Shown: piece by piece, positions 1 to 8,852 of the stretch
How positions within the stretch are numbered: position 1 is the first letter of the stretch
Layout of the letters: each line of letters opens with the position of its first letter
From: Hyphomicrobiales bacterium
GTDB taxonomy: Bacteria; Pseudomonadota; Alphaproteobacteria; Rhizobiales; Phreatobacteraceae
Assembly: GCA_017304475.1 (NCBI GenBank)
Contig: JAFKKV010000035.1
Span: 55,752 to 119,751, forward strand
Length of the DNA: 64,000 bases
Direction of reading: 5' to 3'
Program-made: the position numbers and the translations under genes
The notes under the pieces: generated by a model
The model's input: the letters and a program-made list of their open reading frames with translations, nothing else
What the model was told of the DNA's origin: nothing
The model's database searches: none

Positions 1-1
1 G

Positions 2-400
2 ATCCTGGCGGTCGCCGGCGACGAGCGCGTGCTGACCAGCAACGGCTCCTCGGTCCGCGCCGGCCACCTTGCTCGCGTCGAACATTATGTCCGCGGCCGG
101 CTCGGCGAGCGCAATCTGCGGCCGGAGGACATCGCGGGCGCCTGCGGCATTTCCGTGCGCTACCTGCACGACTTGTTCCAGGGCTCCGATCTCAGCCTCG
201 GCGAATGGATCCGCAACCAGCGGCTGCTCGCCTGCCGCGAGGCGCTCGGCAATGCTGGCGACCGGCGGACCATCGCCGAGATCGCCTATGACTGGGGTTT
301 CGGCGACCAGGCGCAGCTGTCGCGCCAGTTCAAGGCCCGCTTCGGCATGACGCCGCGGGATTATCGCAACCGGCAGCTCCAGGGCGCGGCGCGCGATTGA
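2..400 (+). CDS. AraC-family transcriptional regulator, C-terminal part (cut by window edge)
   Basis: The reading frame is open to the left edge, so only the C-terminal part (about 130 residues) is present. It contains the AraC/XylS DNA-binding domain with two helix-turn-helices. The first is around 'IAGACGISVRYLHDLFQ'. The second ends with the family signature 'IAYDWGFGDQAQLSRQFKAR' followed by 'FGMTPRDYR'. The N-terminal sensing domain would lie outside the window, so the effector cannot be named. Family assignment is firm. It is most likely a DNA-binding activator or repressor acting in the cytoplasm. Confidence 0.9.
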   Translation: MLAVAGDERVLTSNGSSVRAGHLARVEHYVRGRLGERNLRPEDIAGACGISVRYLHDLFQGSDLSLGEWIRNQRLLACREALGNAGDRRTIAEIAYDWGFGDQAQLSRQFKARFGMTPRDYRNRQLQGAARD

Positions 401-429
401 GCGTGCCACATCGGACGCAAGGAAGGCCC

Positions 430-705
430 ATGCCTGGCACGCGACGTGGTGCAACCATCCTTTTCGCGATCATCACGGCCACCGGCCTCGGCTATCGCCC
501 GGCCGCGGCAGCCTCGGCGCCCGGTGCGGTCGGCCTCGCCAATCCCGCCTCGGTCCATTGCGGCCAGCTTGGCGGACGTCTGGAAATCGTCACGGCGGCA
601 GGCGGCGGCCAGGTCGGCATGTGTCATCTGCCTGACGGACGGATCTGCGAGGAATGGGCGCTGTTCCGCGACAAGCGGTGCGTCCCGCCGGGACAGCGCG
701 ACTGA
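430..705 (+). CDS. small exported DUF333 (hemolysin-like) protein
   Basis: About 91 residues starting at the ATG that follows the ribosome-binding site AAGGAAGG at 419-426. An in-frame start at 397 would place extra residues before the signal peptide. Residues 1 to about 28 form a signal peptide ending near an Ala-rich site. The mature part carries the DUF333 pattern: 'NPASVHC', then a Gly-rich stretch, then 'CHLPDGRICEEWALF' and a final Cys. The cysteines suggest disulfides in the periplasm. DUF333 proteins are often labelled putative hemolysin without functional proof. The role is unknown. Confidence 0.75.
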   Translation: MPGTRRGATILFAIITATGLGYRPAAAASAPGAVGLANPASVHCGQLGGRLEIVTAAGGGQVGMCHLPDGRICEEWALFRDKRCVPPGQRD

Positions 706-1031
706 CCTTCGCCGCCGCTGACGGATTGCTGCCGCATCGGCCCTGCGCGGATTGACAAGAATTACCGCGCTCAGGCGCAAGACCGCCCGCGCCACGCGCC
801 TAAGCTCCCTGCCAAGCATCCGAAAAAGTTGCGAATGGCGGAACCAATCCGCCGCAGTGGGAGCGTTGCCGGATTTCACAGACATGAGCGCGGTGACGGC
901 AGGCTAAACGCCTGTCGTCACGACGGAATCCTCGTTCGCCGCAACGAGGAAACGATCCCGGCCGCCGGCTTTCGGCACGGCGGGGGCGCTCATGGCCTGT
1001 GCCCGGCAGCGCAAAGCGAACGAGGCCAATC
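706..1031. other. 326-bp intergenic region upstream of hyuB
   Basis: No convincing gene is present. The stretch holds a TTGACA hexamer at 752-757 without a good -10 partner, a small 6-bp hairpin at 837-853, and a longer stem-loop at 895-919. It probably contains the promoter and leader of the hyuBA-permease group. Confidence 0.5.
895..919 (+). promoter_or_regulatory. stem-loop in the hyuBA leader (possible operator)
   Basis: Ten-base arms (895-904 and 910-919) pair with one mismatch around the five-base loop TAAAC, about 110 bp upstream of hyuB. There is no T-run, so it is not a clear terminator. It could be an operator for the hydantoin-utilisation genes or a leader hairpin. Functional assignment is inference. 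Confidence 0.3.
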
Positions 1032-2780
1032 ATGACAAGCAAACGCGTCGACCCGATCACGCTCTCCGTGGTGCGCGGCGTTCTTGAAACGACCCAGCGC
1101 GAGATGACGCTGGCGCTGGAAAAGACCGCGCGCTCCAGCGTGTTCAACCTGGCGCACGACTATTCGACCGCGCTGTTCAACGCCGACCCGGAAATGATCC
1201 TGCAGGGCCAGGATATCCCGATCCATCTGGGCTCGCTGATCCCGGCCATGAAGGCGGTCGCCGGCTTTTTCGGCGACGACATCAACGAAGGCGACCTGCT
1301 GCTGCACAACGACCCGGCCTATGCCGGCAGCCACATCATCGACACCTGCATGTACAAGCCGGTCTTCTATAAGGGCGAGCTGGTGTTCTGGACCGTCTGC
1401 AAGGGCCACCTGACCGATATCGGCGGCCCGGTGCCGGCCGGCTACAACCCGGCCGCCACCGAGATCTATGCCGAAGGCCTGCGCATTCCCCCGGTCAAGA
1501 TCTGGGACCGGGGCAAGCCCCGCCACGACGTGCTGAACCTGCTGCTCACCAATATGCGCGCCCGGCGCGACCAGGAGGGCGACTTCAACGCGCTGATCGG
1601 CGCCTGCCAGGTCGGCGAGCGCAACCTGATCGCGCTGCTCGACAAATATGGCCTGGAACAAGTCCAGGCCTGTATCGCCGAACTGCTCGACATGGCCGAC
1701 CGGCAGATGCGCGCGCTGATCCGCGCCGTGCCCGACGGCACCTATAAGGGCACCGCCATCCTGGAAGATGCCGGCCACGGTTTCGGCGATTTCGAGATCT
1801 CGGCCACCGTCACCATCGAGGCCGACACCTGCCGCATCGCCATATCGAGCCCGCCGCAGATTCCCTATTTCATCAATTCCTACGAGGGCAATTCCTATTC
1901 CGGCGTCTATCTCGGCCTGATGATGTTCGCCCAGCTGCCGCCGCCCTACAATGAGGGTCTGTATCGCTGCGTCACCGTCGACATGGGCCCGAAGGGCACC
2001 CTGTGCAACGCCAGGGAACCGGCGCCGCACATGAACTGCACGACGACGCCGATGGAGACCCTGACGGATGCCGTGCGGCTCGCCTTCGAGCAGGCGGCGC
2101 CCGCCAAGGTCAGCGCCTCCTGGGGCCATGCCAATGGCTGCAACGTCGCCGGCTGGGACACCCGCCACGACGAGGAATATGTCACCATGGTGCTGGCCTC
2201 GATCATTTCGGGCGCCGGCGCCACACCCCAGCAGGACGGCTGGCACGCCTGTGGCCCGGAATGCTGCTTCGGCGCGCTGACCTCGGGCGATATCGAGCTT
2301 CTCGAATATTCTTATCCGGTGATCATCCACCGCTACAGCCTGATCACCGATTCAGGCGGGGCAGGGGCCAATCGCGGCGGCTCAGGCACCTGCTGGGAGG
2401 TCGAGCCGCTCGACAAGCCGATGACCTTCATTTCCTTCGGCGAGGGCCGGCGCATTCCCGCCATGGGCGCCGCCGGCGCGCGCTCCGAACTGATCGACCC
2501 CAAGGTCGGCCGCATCGAGATCCGCCGCAACGGCGGTGTCGAAATCATCCGGAAGAATGTCATCGAGACCATTCTGCCCGGCGAGCGCGCGGCCAATTTC
2601 AACCCCGGCGGCGGCGGTTACGGCGATCCCTTCACCCGGCCCGCCGAGAAGGTCCTCGATGACGTGAGCAACGGCCTGGTCTCGATCGCGGGCGCCCGCG
2701 CCGACTATGGCGTGGTCATCACGGATGGTCCGCGCCCGCGCGTCGACCACGACGCGACGCTGCGCCTGCGCGCCCGCTGA
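1032..2780 (+). CDS. hyuB: hydantoinase B / oxoprolinase-type subunit
   Basis: A 582-residue protein whose whole length matches the hydantoinase B family. It begins 'MTSKRVDPITLSVVRGVLET' and has 'LHNDPAYAGSHIIDTCMYKP' in the N-terminal third. Near the C terminus (about residue 525) is the family's 'GGGGYGDPF'. With HyuA it forms the ATP-dependent cytoplasmic enzyme that opens cyclic amides (N-methylhydantoin, hydantoins, 5-oxoproline) or carboxylates related substrates. I chose the ATG at 1032 because homologues begin at this point. An in-frame ATG 33 bases upstream is less likely. It leads the cluster hyuB-hyuA-permease, 33 bp before hyuA. The exact substrate cannot be read from sequence. 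Confidence 0.9.
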   Translation: MTSKRVDPITLSVVRGVLETTQREMTLALEKTARSSVFNLAHDYSTALFNADPEMILQGQDIPIHLGSLIPAMKAVAGFFGDDINEGDLLLHNDPAYAGSHIIDTCMYKPVFYKGELVFWTVCKGHLTDIGGPVPAGYNPAATEIYAEGLRIPPVKIWDRGKPRHDVLNLLLTNMRARRDQEGDFNALIGACQVGERNLIALLDKYGLEQVQACIAELLDMADRQMRALIRAVPDGTYKGTAILEDAGHGFGDFEISATVTIEADTCRIAISSPPQIPYFINSYEGNSYSGVYLGLMMFAQLPPPYNEGLYRCVTVDMGPKGTLCNAREPAPHMNCTTTPMETLTDAVRLAFEQAAPAKVSASWGHANGCNVAGWDTRHDEEYVTMVLASIISGAGATPQQDGWHACGPECCFGALTSGDIELLEYSYPVIIHRYSLITDSGGAGANRGGSGTCWEVEPLDKPMTFISFGEGRRIPAMGAAGARSELIDPKVGRIEIRRNGGVEIIRKNVIETILPGERAANFNPGGGGYGDPFTRPAEKVLDDVSNGLVSIAGARADYGVVITDGPRPRVDHDATLRLRAR

Positions 2781-2813
2781 CACCGGCCAACACAACAATC
2801 CGGAACCATCACC

Positions 2814-4892
2814 ATGAGCACCACCTATCGTCTCGGCGTCGATGCCGGCGGCACGTTCACCGATTTCGTGCTGGCCGACGACACCGGCAAGACCCGGCTC
2901 TACAAGGCCCTGTCCACTCCCGACGACCCGACGCGCGCCATCGAGAACGGCCTGAAGTTGATCGCCGAGGATCTCGGCCTTTCGCCGCGAGACATCATCT
3001 CGCGCTGCGACCTTTGCATCAACGGCACCACCGTCGGGCTCAACGCGCTGATCCAGCTGAAAGGCGCCAAGACCGGCCTGATCTGCACCGAGGGCCATGA
3101 GGATTCGATCGAGATCCGCCTCGGCCACAAGGAGGACGGCTTCCGTTACGACCCGGATTATCCGCCGGCGCCCATGCTGGCGCCGCGCCATCTGCGGCGC
3201 GGCGTGCGCGAGCGGGTCATCTCGACCGGCGAGATCCGCACGCCCATGCGCGAGGAGGATGTGCGCGCCGCCTGCGAATTGTTCCGCAGGGAGGGCGTCC
3301 AGAGCGTCGCCATTTCCTTCGTCTGGTCGGTGCTGAACCCGGCCCATGAGCGCCGCGCCGCCGAAATCGTGCGCGACATGCTGCCCGAGGTCGTGCTGAC
3401 CGTCGGCAGCGAACTCTACCCGCAGGCACGCGAATATACCCGCACCTCGACGGCGGTCACCAATGCCTATCTCGCACCGATCATGAAGCGTTACGTCGAC
3501 GCGGTGGACGCCTACTTCCGCAAGCTCGGCGCGACCCAGCCGGTGCGCTACTTCCAGTCGAACGGCGGTCTGGCGGTCGGCGAGATCGTCAGCGACCGGG
3601 CGGTTTATGCGATCAATTCGGGGCCGGCCTCGGCGCCCCAGGCCGGCACCTTCGTCTGCGAGCCTTTCGGCAAGACCAATGTCATCACCGTCGACATGGG
3701 CGGCACCTCCTTCGACATCACGCTCACCAAGGACGGCCGCACCAATCTCAACAAGAACACCGACTTCCTGCGCTATCGCATCGGCGTTCCCATGATCCAG
3801 GTCGAGACGCTCGGCGCCGGCGGCGGCTCGATCGGCTGGATCGACGCCATGGGTCTCTTGCAGATGGGCCCGCAGAGCGCCGGCGCGCGGCCGGGCCCGG
3901 TCTGTTACGGCCAGGGTGGCACGGAACCGACCGTCTCGGACGCCAATCTCGTGCTCGGTTATCTCAATCCGGCCGGATTGCTCGCCGGCAAGATGCCGCT
4001 GAACGGCGAAGCCGCGCGCGAGGCGATCAAGCGGAAGATCGCCGATCCGCTCGGCATTTCGGTAGAACGCGCCGCCTATGGCATGTTCACCATCGTCAAC
4101 AACAACATGGTCAACGGCATCCGCCGCGTTTCGGTGGAACGCGGCTACGATCCGCGCGACTTCGTGCTGGTCGGCGCGGGCGGCGCGACCGCCGCCCATA
4201 TCACCGCGCTCGCCCGCGAGATGGATATCGACACCATCATCCTGCCGAAGCTCGCCTCGGGCCTCTGCGCCTTCGGCCAGATCATTTCCGACGTCAAATA
4301 CAATTACATGGCGACCTGTCCGGTCAGGCTCGACAATGCCGAAAGCTATGCCCGCGTCGACGGCCTGTTCCGGCAGCTGGAGGAGAAGGGCACCAGCGAC
4401 CTCCGGGCCGACGGCTTCTCCCGTGACCGGATCAGCAGCCGCCGCAGCCTCGACATGCGTTATGTCGGCCAGGTCCATGAATGCACCGTCGACATCGACA
4501 GTTTCGCCATCGACGAAACCACGATCCAGCGCGTCAAGGACGCCTTCCACGCCCGCCATGCCGAACTCTACACCTATAGCGAGCCGCATAATCCGGTCGA
4601 GGTGGTCAATATCGAGAGCACGCTGTTCGGCCATATCGACAAGCCGAGTGCGCCCAGGCTCACCGGCGGCGGCGATGCACCGTCGGCCGTCAAGGAACGC
4701 CGGCCGCTGATCTTTTCCGCCGAAGGCACGGCGATCGAGGCGCCGATCTATGACGGCGCGAAACTCGGGGTCGATGCGGTGGTGACCGGCCCGGCCGTCA
4801 TCGAGGAACCGACCACGACCATTGTCATCGAGCCCGGCTGGACCGCCAAGGTCCATGTCAGCGGCAGCTATCTCCTGACCCGGCAGCGCTGA
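2814..4892 (+). CDS. hyuA: hydantoinase A / oxoprolinase-type ATPase subunit
   Basis: A 692-residue protein with the actin-like ATPase fold of the hydantoinase A family. The N-terminal phosphate motif is 'LGVDAGGTFTDFVLADD', and the second is 'VITVDMGGTSFDITL' near residues 289-303. The 'ETLGAGGGSIGW' loop follows near residue 332. The C-terminal 150 residues match the hydantoinase/oxoprolinase C-terminal domain. It partners with HyuB and couples ATP hydrolysis to ring opening of hydantoin-like compounds. The neighbouring NCS1 permease supports a catabolic role on an imported purine or pyrimidine breakdown product or hydantoin. 5-Oxoprolinase is usually a fused single chain, which argues mildly against that activity. 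Confidence 0.92.
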   Translation: MSTTYRLGVDAGGTFTDFVLADDTGKTRLYKALSTPDDPTRAIENGLKLIAEDLGLSPRDIISRCDLCINGTTVGLNALIQLKGAKTGLICTEGHEDSIEIRLGHKEDGFRYDPDYPPAPMLAPRHLRRGVRERVISTGEIRTPMREEDVRAACELFRREGVQSVAISFVWSVLNPAHERRAAEIVRDMLPEVVLTVGSELYPQAREYTRTSTAVTNAYLAPIMKRYVDAVDAYFRKLGATQPVRYFQSNGGLAVGEIVSDRAVYAINSGPASAPQAGTFVCEPFGKTNVITVDMGGTSFDITLTKDGRTNLNKNTDFLRYRIGVPMIQVETLGAGGGSIGWIDAMGLLQMGPQSAGARPGPVCYGQGGTEPTVSDANLVLGYLNPAGLLAGKMPLNGEAAREAIKRKIADPLGISVERAAYGMFTIVNNNMVNGIRRVSVERGYDPRDFVLVGAGGATAAHITALAREMDIDTIILPKLASGLCAFGQIISDVKYNYMATCPVRLDNAESYARVDGLFRQLEEKGTSDLRADGFSRDRISSRRSLDMRYVGQVHECTVDIDSFAIDETTIQRVKDAFHARHAELYTYSEPHNPVEVVNIESTLFGHIDKPSAPRLTGGGDAPSAVKERRPLIFSAEGTAIEAPIYDGAKLGVDAVVTGPAVIEEPTTTIVIEPGWTAKVHVSGSYLLTRQR

Positions 4893-5100
4893 ACGTCAGC
4901 CGCTCGACCCAACCTCCGGAGCCGGTGCGACGCGCCGGCTCCGCTTCCCCGAAACGATGTCCCGGCAGCGCGAACGCCCGTCACCCCGACGCGGCGCATC
5001 GGCGACCCATGCCCGGGGCGATCGCCGAGGCCGGCGTCAGAACCGGCCGTCCAGTGCAAGCACACCCTCCAGAGCAACATTCATTTGGGAGATCAAGGCT

Positions 5101-6465
5101 ATGGCCGGAGCCATCACGCGCGACGACGCGTCAGACCAGACATCGGACTATTCGGCGATCGCCGTTCCACACGGCGCCCGCATGCGGCGCGGGCCGCTCA
5201 CCATGACCTGGTGGGCCGTGTGCAGCGCCATGTTCTATATCGTCGTGGCGGCGACGCTGGCGCTCAATTTCGGTACGCGCAACGCCGTCATCGGCATGCT
5301 CCTGTCGGTGATCTGCTACGGCGTGATCAATGCGGTGCTGAGCCGCTACGCCATTCGCACCGGGCTTTCGGTCGCGCTGTTTTCGCGCATCCTGTTCGGC
5401 AATGCCGGGGCCGCCATCGCGACCCTGATCTTCTTCGCCACCGCCATCTATTACGCGGTGTTCGAGGGTTCGGTGATCGCGGTCGCCATCTCCACGGTGT
5501 TCCCGTCGATCTCCTATCCCGTGGCCGCCCTGATCGTGGTCGCCTATAGCGTGCCGCTGATCTTCGGCAGCATTCAGAACTGGCTCGACAAGTTCAACGG
5601 CGTGCTGTTGCCCTTCTACGTCATCGGCCTGGTCGCGGCCGTGGTGCTCGCCATCGCCACCCATGGCTACAGCAATGCCTGGCTGAGTTTCGGCCCGGCC
5701 GGCGGCGCGCCCGCCAATGGCTGGTGGGACTGCTTCGTCTATTACATGGGGGTCTGGATCCTCATGATGTACACCTTCGATTATGCCCGCTTCGGCCGGC
5801 AGGAGGATGCCGACTATCACGCCCGCTTCAATTTCGGCGCGCCGTTCTACCTGGTCGCCTTTTTCATCAACGGCCTCGTCGGTATTTTCCTGGCCTCCAC
5901 CATTCCCATGGACGGCGCGCTCAGCGAGGTCTCGGTGGTGCTGGCGCTGCTGAAGCTCATGGGCCTGAGCGGGCTTGCCTTCGTCTGGATCTCGCAAACC
6001 CGCATCAACACCGCCAATTTCTACCTGGCGGCCGTCAATATGGAGGCCTTCGTCACCCAGGTGACCGGCCGGCGCCTCGGTAAGCTGGTTTTCGCCTTCG
6101 TCGCCGGCGCCATCGTCTATGGGCTGATGCTGGCCAATGTCTTCCACTACATCCTGCAGGCGCTCGCCTATCAGGGCATTTTCGTCGTCGCCTGGGTCGG
6201 CATCGCGCTGACCCATATCCTCTCGGGCAAATATGACCGGCTGTTCGGCGCGGCGATCGAATATCGCGCCGACCGGGTGCCCGCCTTCAACCCCTGCGGC
6301 CTGATCGCCTGGTTCGGCGCGACCGCCCTCGGCGTCGTGCTGCTCCATGCCGGACCGACGGTCGCCAGCTTCTCGGCGCCGGCCACGGCGCTCGCGGCGG
6401 CGGCGATCTATGGCGGCCTGCTCACCTTGGCGCGGCCGGCCTGGTTCGTCGCCGAGCCGACCTGA
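5101..6465 (+). CDS. NCS1-family nucleobase/hydantoin permease (CodB-like)
   Basis: A 454-residue inner-membrane protein with about 12 hydrophobic segments. It resembles the purine-cytosine permease branch of the NCS1 (nucleobase:cation symporter-1) family: 'RRGPLTMTWWAVCSAMFYIV' near the first helix and 'FDYARFGRQEDADYHARF' in the middle. The start at 5101 follows the ribosome-binding site GGGAG at 5089-5093. An open frame 48 codons upstream looks like non-coding extension. Known substrates of the family include cytosine, allantoin, uracil and hydantoins. Its position 208 bp after hyuA suggests that it imports the HyuAB substrate. Confidence 0.88.
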   Translation: MAGAITRDDASDQTSDYSAIAVPHGARMRRGPLTMTWWAVCSAMFYIVVAATLALNFGTRNAVIGMLLSVICYGVINAVLSRYAIRTGLSVALFSRILFGNAGAAIATLIFFATAIYYAVFEGSVIAVAISTVFPSISYPVAALIVVAYSVPLIFGSIQNWLDKFNGVLLPFYVIGLVAAVVLAIATHGYSNAWLSFGPAGGAPANGWWDCFVYYMGVWILMMYTFDYARFGRQEDADYHARFNFGAPFYLVAFFINGLVGIFLASTIPMDGALSEVSVVLALLKLMGLSGLAFVWISQTRINTANFYLAAVNMEAFVTQVTGRRLGKLVFAFVAGAIVYGLMLANVFHYILQALAYQGIFVVAWVGIALTHILSGKYDRLFGAAIEYRADRVPAFNPCGLIAWFGATALGVVLLHAGPTVASFSAPATALAAAAIYGGLLTLARPAWFVAEPT

Positions 6466-6479
6466 CCGGCGCGAAACAG

Positions 6480-6508
6480 ACGTTCCGCCTCGAGGCGAGG
6501 CGGAACGT
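6480..6508. terminator. bidirectional stem-loop terminator
   Basis: A perfect 13-bp inverted repeat (6480-6492 and 6496-6508) with loop AGG lies between the convergent permease and metallo-hydrolase genes. It touches the stop codon of the latter. There is no long T-run, so termination strength is uncertain, but position and perfection support a shared terminator. Confidence 0.7.
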
Positions 6509-7467
6509 CAGGTCGCCGGTACGAAGCGATAGGCGGAGCCCTGGCGCTCCACGCGCCCGAGACCGCCGCCCGGCAGGTGATAGGTTGCCACCAGCACCTT
6601 CTCACTCGCCAGCCGATCGAGCAGCCGCCTGCGGGTCGCGGCCGCGCGTTCCGGTTCCTGGTCGAAGGCGGTCGCCCAGTCCGGGTGGCCGAACGACAGG
6701 ACCGGATGGGTGAAGGCATCGCCGAGAATCATCAGGCTGTCCGAGCCGGTGCGGACCTCGAAGGAGACATGGCCCGGCGTATGGCCTCCCGTCTCGAAGG
6801 CCGTCACACCGGAAACGATGTCCTCGCCCGGCCGGAAGCGCTTCAGCTGCGGCTCGAGCGCTTTCAGCACCCTTTGCGCGCCGGCGGCAAAGGCATGGCG
6901 CTCCTCGGGCAGCCGGGCGAAGACATCCGGCGCGAACCAGAAGGCCCATTCGGCCTCGGCCATGTGATAGGTGGCGTTCGGATAAGCCGGCGTGTCGAAC
7001 TCGTCGAGCGCACCCCAGAGATGATCGGGATGGGCGTGGGTGAACAGCACCTGCGTCACCTTGGCCGGATCGATCCCGGCGGTCTCGACCGATTGCGGCA
7101 GGCGCCCGGTCGTCGGCAGGAAGTTGCGGCCAGCGCCGCAATCGAACATCAGCAGATCCCGGCCGAGCGCCAGGAGGGGCACGTTCAGCGCGTTCTGGGT
7201 CGTGTCCACGGCAAGGCCCGCTTGCGCCAGCACCGCACGCACCTCCGCCGGCGCAACGCCGCGCGCCAGCATCGCGGTCGGCAAGGTGATCGATCCGTCG
7301 GTCAGGATCTTCAGCGATGCCGCGCCGACCCGCGCGGAGGCGATCTCCTGGGCGGTGGCCGGCCAGGGCAGGGCCATGGCGGCGGTCGCCGCGGCGCCGA
7401 GCCGGACCAGGGCGCGACGGTCGAGCGCGGGGGAGCCGAAGAGCGTGTCGTCGTCACAATGCGTCAT
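6508..7467 (-). CDS. Tat-exported metallo-beta-lactamase-fold hydrolase
   Basis: A 319-residue protein with a twin-arginine signal: 'DRRALVRLG' (arginines 17-18), then a hydrophobic stretch to an 'ATA' cleavage site near residue 39. The mature enzyme has the metal-binding motif 'HAHPDH' at residues 144-149, the second ligand region 'GGHTPGHVSF', and 'LGDAFTHP'. These are standard for the MBL superfamily, which binds two zinc or iron ions. Tat export implies folding and metal loading before transport to the periplasm. It converges with the hydantoin-permease cluster. Lactonase-like or amidase-like hydrolysis is possible, but the substrate is unknown. Confidence 0.87.
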   Translation of the reverse strand: MTHCDDDTLFGSPALDRRALVRLGAAATAAMALPWPATAQEIASARVGAASLKILTDGSITLPTAMLARGVAPAEVRAVLAQAGLAVDTTQNALNVPLLALGRDLLMFDCGAGRNFLPTTGRLPQSVETAGIDPAKVTQVLFTHAHPDHLWGALDEFDTPAYPNATYHMAEAEWAFWFAPDVFARLPEERHAFAAGAQRVLKALEPQLKRFRPGEDIVSGVTAFETGGHTPGHVSFEVRTGSDSLMILGDAFTHPVLSFGHPDWATAFDQEPERAAATRRRLLDRLASEKVLVATYHLPGGGLGRVERQGSAYRFVPAT

Positions 7468-7556
7468 GACGGTCTCCGAACCTGGCCAAGCGTCAGAACG
7501 ACAATATCCGCCTGATGTCCAAGGCCAAGCCCCAAAGGCGAAAGCGCCACGAAATC

Positions 7557-7719
7557 AACCCTCTCCCAGAGGGAGAGGGTGCCCGCGTCAGCGGGCGGGT
7601 GAGGGGTCGTCCATCTTCGGTTGGGGCGGCATGCGGCGTGAGCGTCGGCTGCAGACCTGAGGGGTTACGCCCCTCACCCGGCGCCTGACGGCGCCACCCT
7701 CTCCCTCTGGGAGAGGGTT
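7557..7719. repeat. REP-like palindromic repeat, type 1, inverted pair
   Basis: Two copies of an approximately 50-base element face each other at 7557-7608 and 7670-7719. Each has a hairpin made of CCCTCTCCC and GGGAGAGGG, then a short GCC/GGC hairpin, then GGGTGAGGGG. Related copies are at 32729-32895 and 63915-63971. The pair lies between two genes and may act as a terminator or a REP element. Confidence 0.85.
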
Positions 7720-7735
7720 GATTCCGCGCCGCATC

Positions 7736-8674
7736 TCATCCCCCAAGCTTCACCGCCGACCCCACGGCGGCCTGGCGGCGGCCGGCGAGGCGCGCGCCGA
7801 GGCGGGTCAGCGGCTGCTCGAAAAAGCGGAACGACAGCCAGCACCAGCCGAAGCAGGCGGCAAGCGCCAGCGCATAGAAGCCGTAGCCAGCACCGGGCAG
7901 GGGATAACAGGCGAGCTGCTGCCAGAGATAGAGCCCGTAGGACATCTGGCCGATGGCCACGAGCGGTGGCCAGGACAGAGCGGAGCCCAATGCGCCCGGC
8001 AGCTTGAGCCAAGCGAAGACCTTGCGGATCGTGCCCTCATGGAAGGCGGCGATCACGCCGAGGCCGATGATGACGAAACCGCGCAGGGGAAAATAGATTT
8101 CGCCCGCGGCGATCCTCGTTGCGACCATCACCCCGGCCAGGGTAACGCCGGCGCAGAGCCGGCCCGTCAGGCCGCCCTTGATGGCGAAGGCAAAGACGAA
8201 GGGAAAAACCAGGTAGAACTGCTCCTCGAACGACAGGCTCCACATATGGCCGAGGAACCAGTTGTCGCAGACGATCCCGAGATCGCCGAGATTGCAGGCG
8301 AAGGCCGCGGCCACGGCGAGGTCCCGGTCGGGCACCGCGATGAGGCCACCCATGGCGAGCGCCTTGAGCGCCACGAGATAGAGGGCCAATGGCGGCAGGA
8401 TGCGGAAGGCGCGGCGGATGAAAAAGCCCGCGATCGAGATCGCTCCGGCCCGCTCATGCTCGGCGATCAGGCCACGGGTGATGACGAAACCCGAGATGAC
8501 GAAGAAGCAATAGACCGCCCACTGGCTCACCCGAAACAGCGGCTGGTCGAGAAAGGAGCCGGAATAGTCCAGCTTGATCGACGAGTGCAGGCCGAGATGG
8601 CTGAGGATCACGACCAGCACGCTGATCGCCCGCAGGCCGTCCAGGGCATCGATGCGTCTTGCTGCCGTCACCAT
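7736..8674 (-). CDS. acyltransferase-3 family membrane protein
   Basis: A 312-residue integral membrane protein with about nine to ten hydrophobic helices. It begins 'RRIDALDGLRAISVLVVILS', the typical acyltransferase-3 start with its conserved His (residue 25), and contains 'MWSLSFEEQFYLVFP' in the middle. Members O-acylate lipopolysaccharide, exopolysaccharide, oligosaccharides or peptidoglycan with acetyl or other short acyl groups. There is no nearby polysaccharide operon, so the acceptor is unknown. It is slightly shorter than the usual 340-370 residues but shows no frameshift. Confidence 0.88.
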   Translation of the reverse strand: MVTAARRIDALDGLRAISVLVVILSHLGLHSSIKLDYSGSFLDQPLFRVSQWAVYCFFVISGFVITRGLIAEHERAGAISIAGFFIRRAFRILPPLALYLVALKALAMGGLIAVPDRDLAVAAAFACNLGDLGIVCDNWFLGHMWSLSFEEQFYLVFPFVFAFAIKGGLTGRLCAGVTLAGVMVATRIAAGEIYFPLRGFVIIGLGVIAAFHEGTIRKVFAWLKLPGALGSALSWPPLVAIGQMSYGLYLWQQLACYPLPGAGYGFYALALAACFGWCWLSFRFFEQPLTRLGARLAGRRQAAVGSAVKLGG

Positions 8675-8777
8675 GGTCGCCGCGCCTCACGTCCATTCGG
8701 CGCGCGGCGACCGCGCGGAAGACGCCGACGCGGCCACGACGGGCGCCGTTCGTGGCCGGCGAGGCGTGGTGTTTGGA

Positions 8778-8852
8778 TGGTGAGCGGGGAGGGGATCGAA
8801 CCCTCGACCACATGATTAAAAGTCACGTGCTCTACCGCTGAGCTACCCGCCC
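8778..8852 (-). tRNA. tRNA-Lys (anticodon TTT)
   Basis: A complete cloverleaf reads on the minus strand. The 7-bp acceptor stem has one G-T pair. The D-arm contains AGCTCAGCGGTAGAGC, and the anticodon loop is CTTTTAA with anticodon TTT. The T-arm is GAGGG-TTCGATC-CCCTC. The discriminator A is followed by an encoded CCA at 8778-8780. Length is 75 bases. A decayed second copy of its 3' part lies at 9006-9049. Confidence 0.97.
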
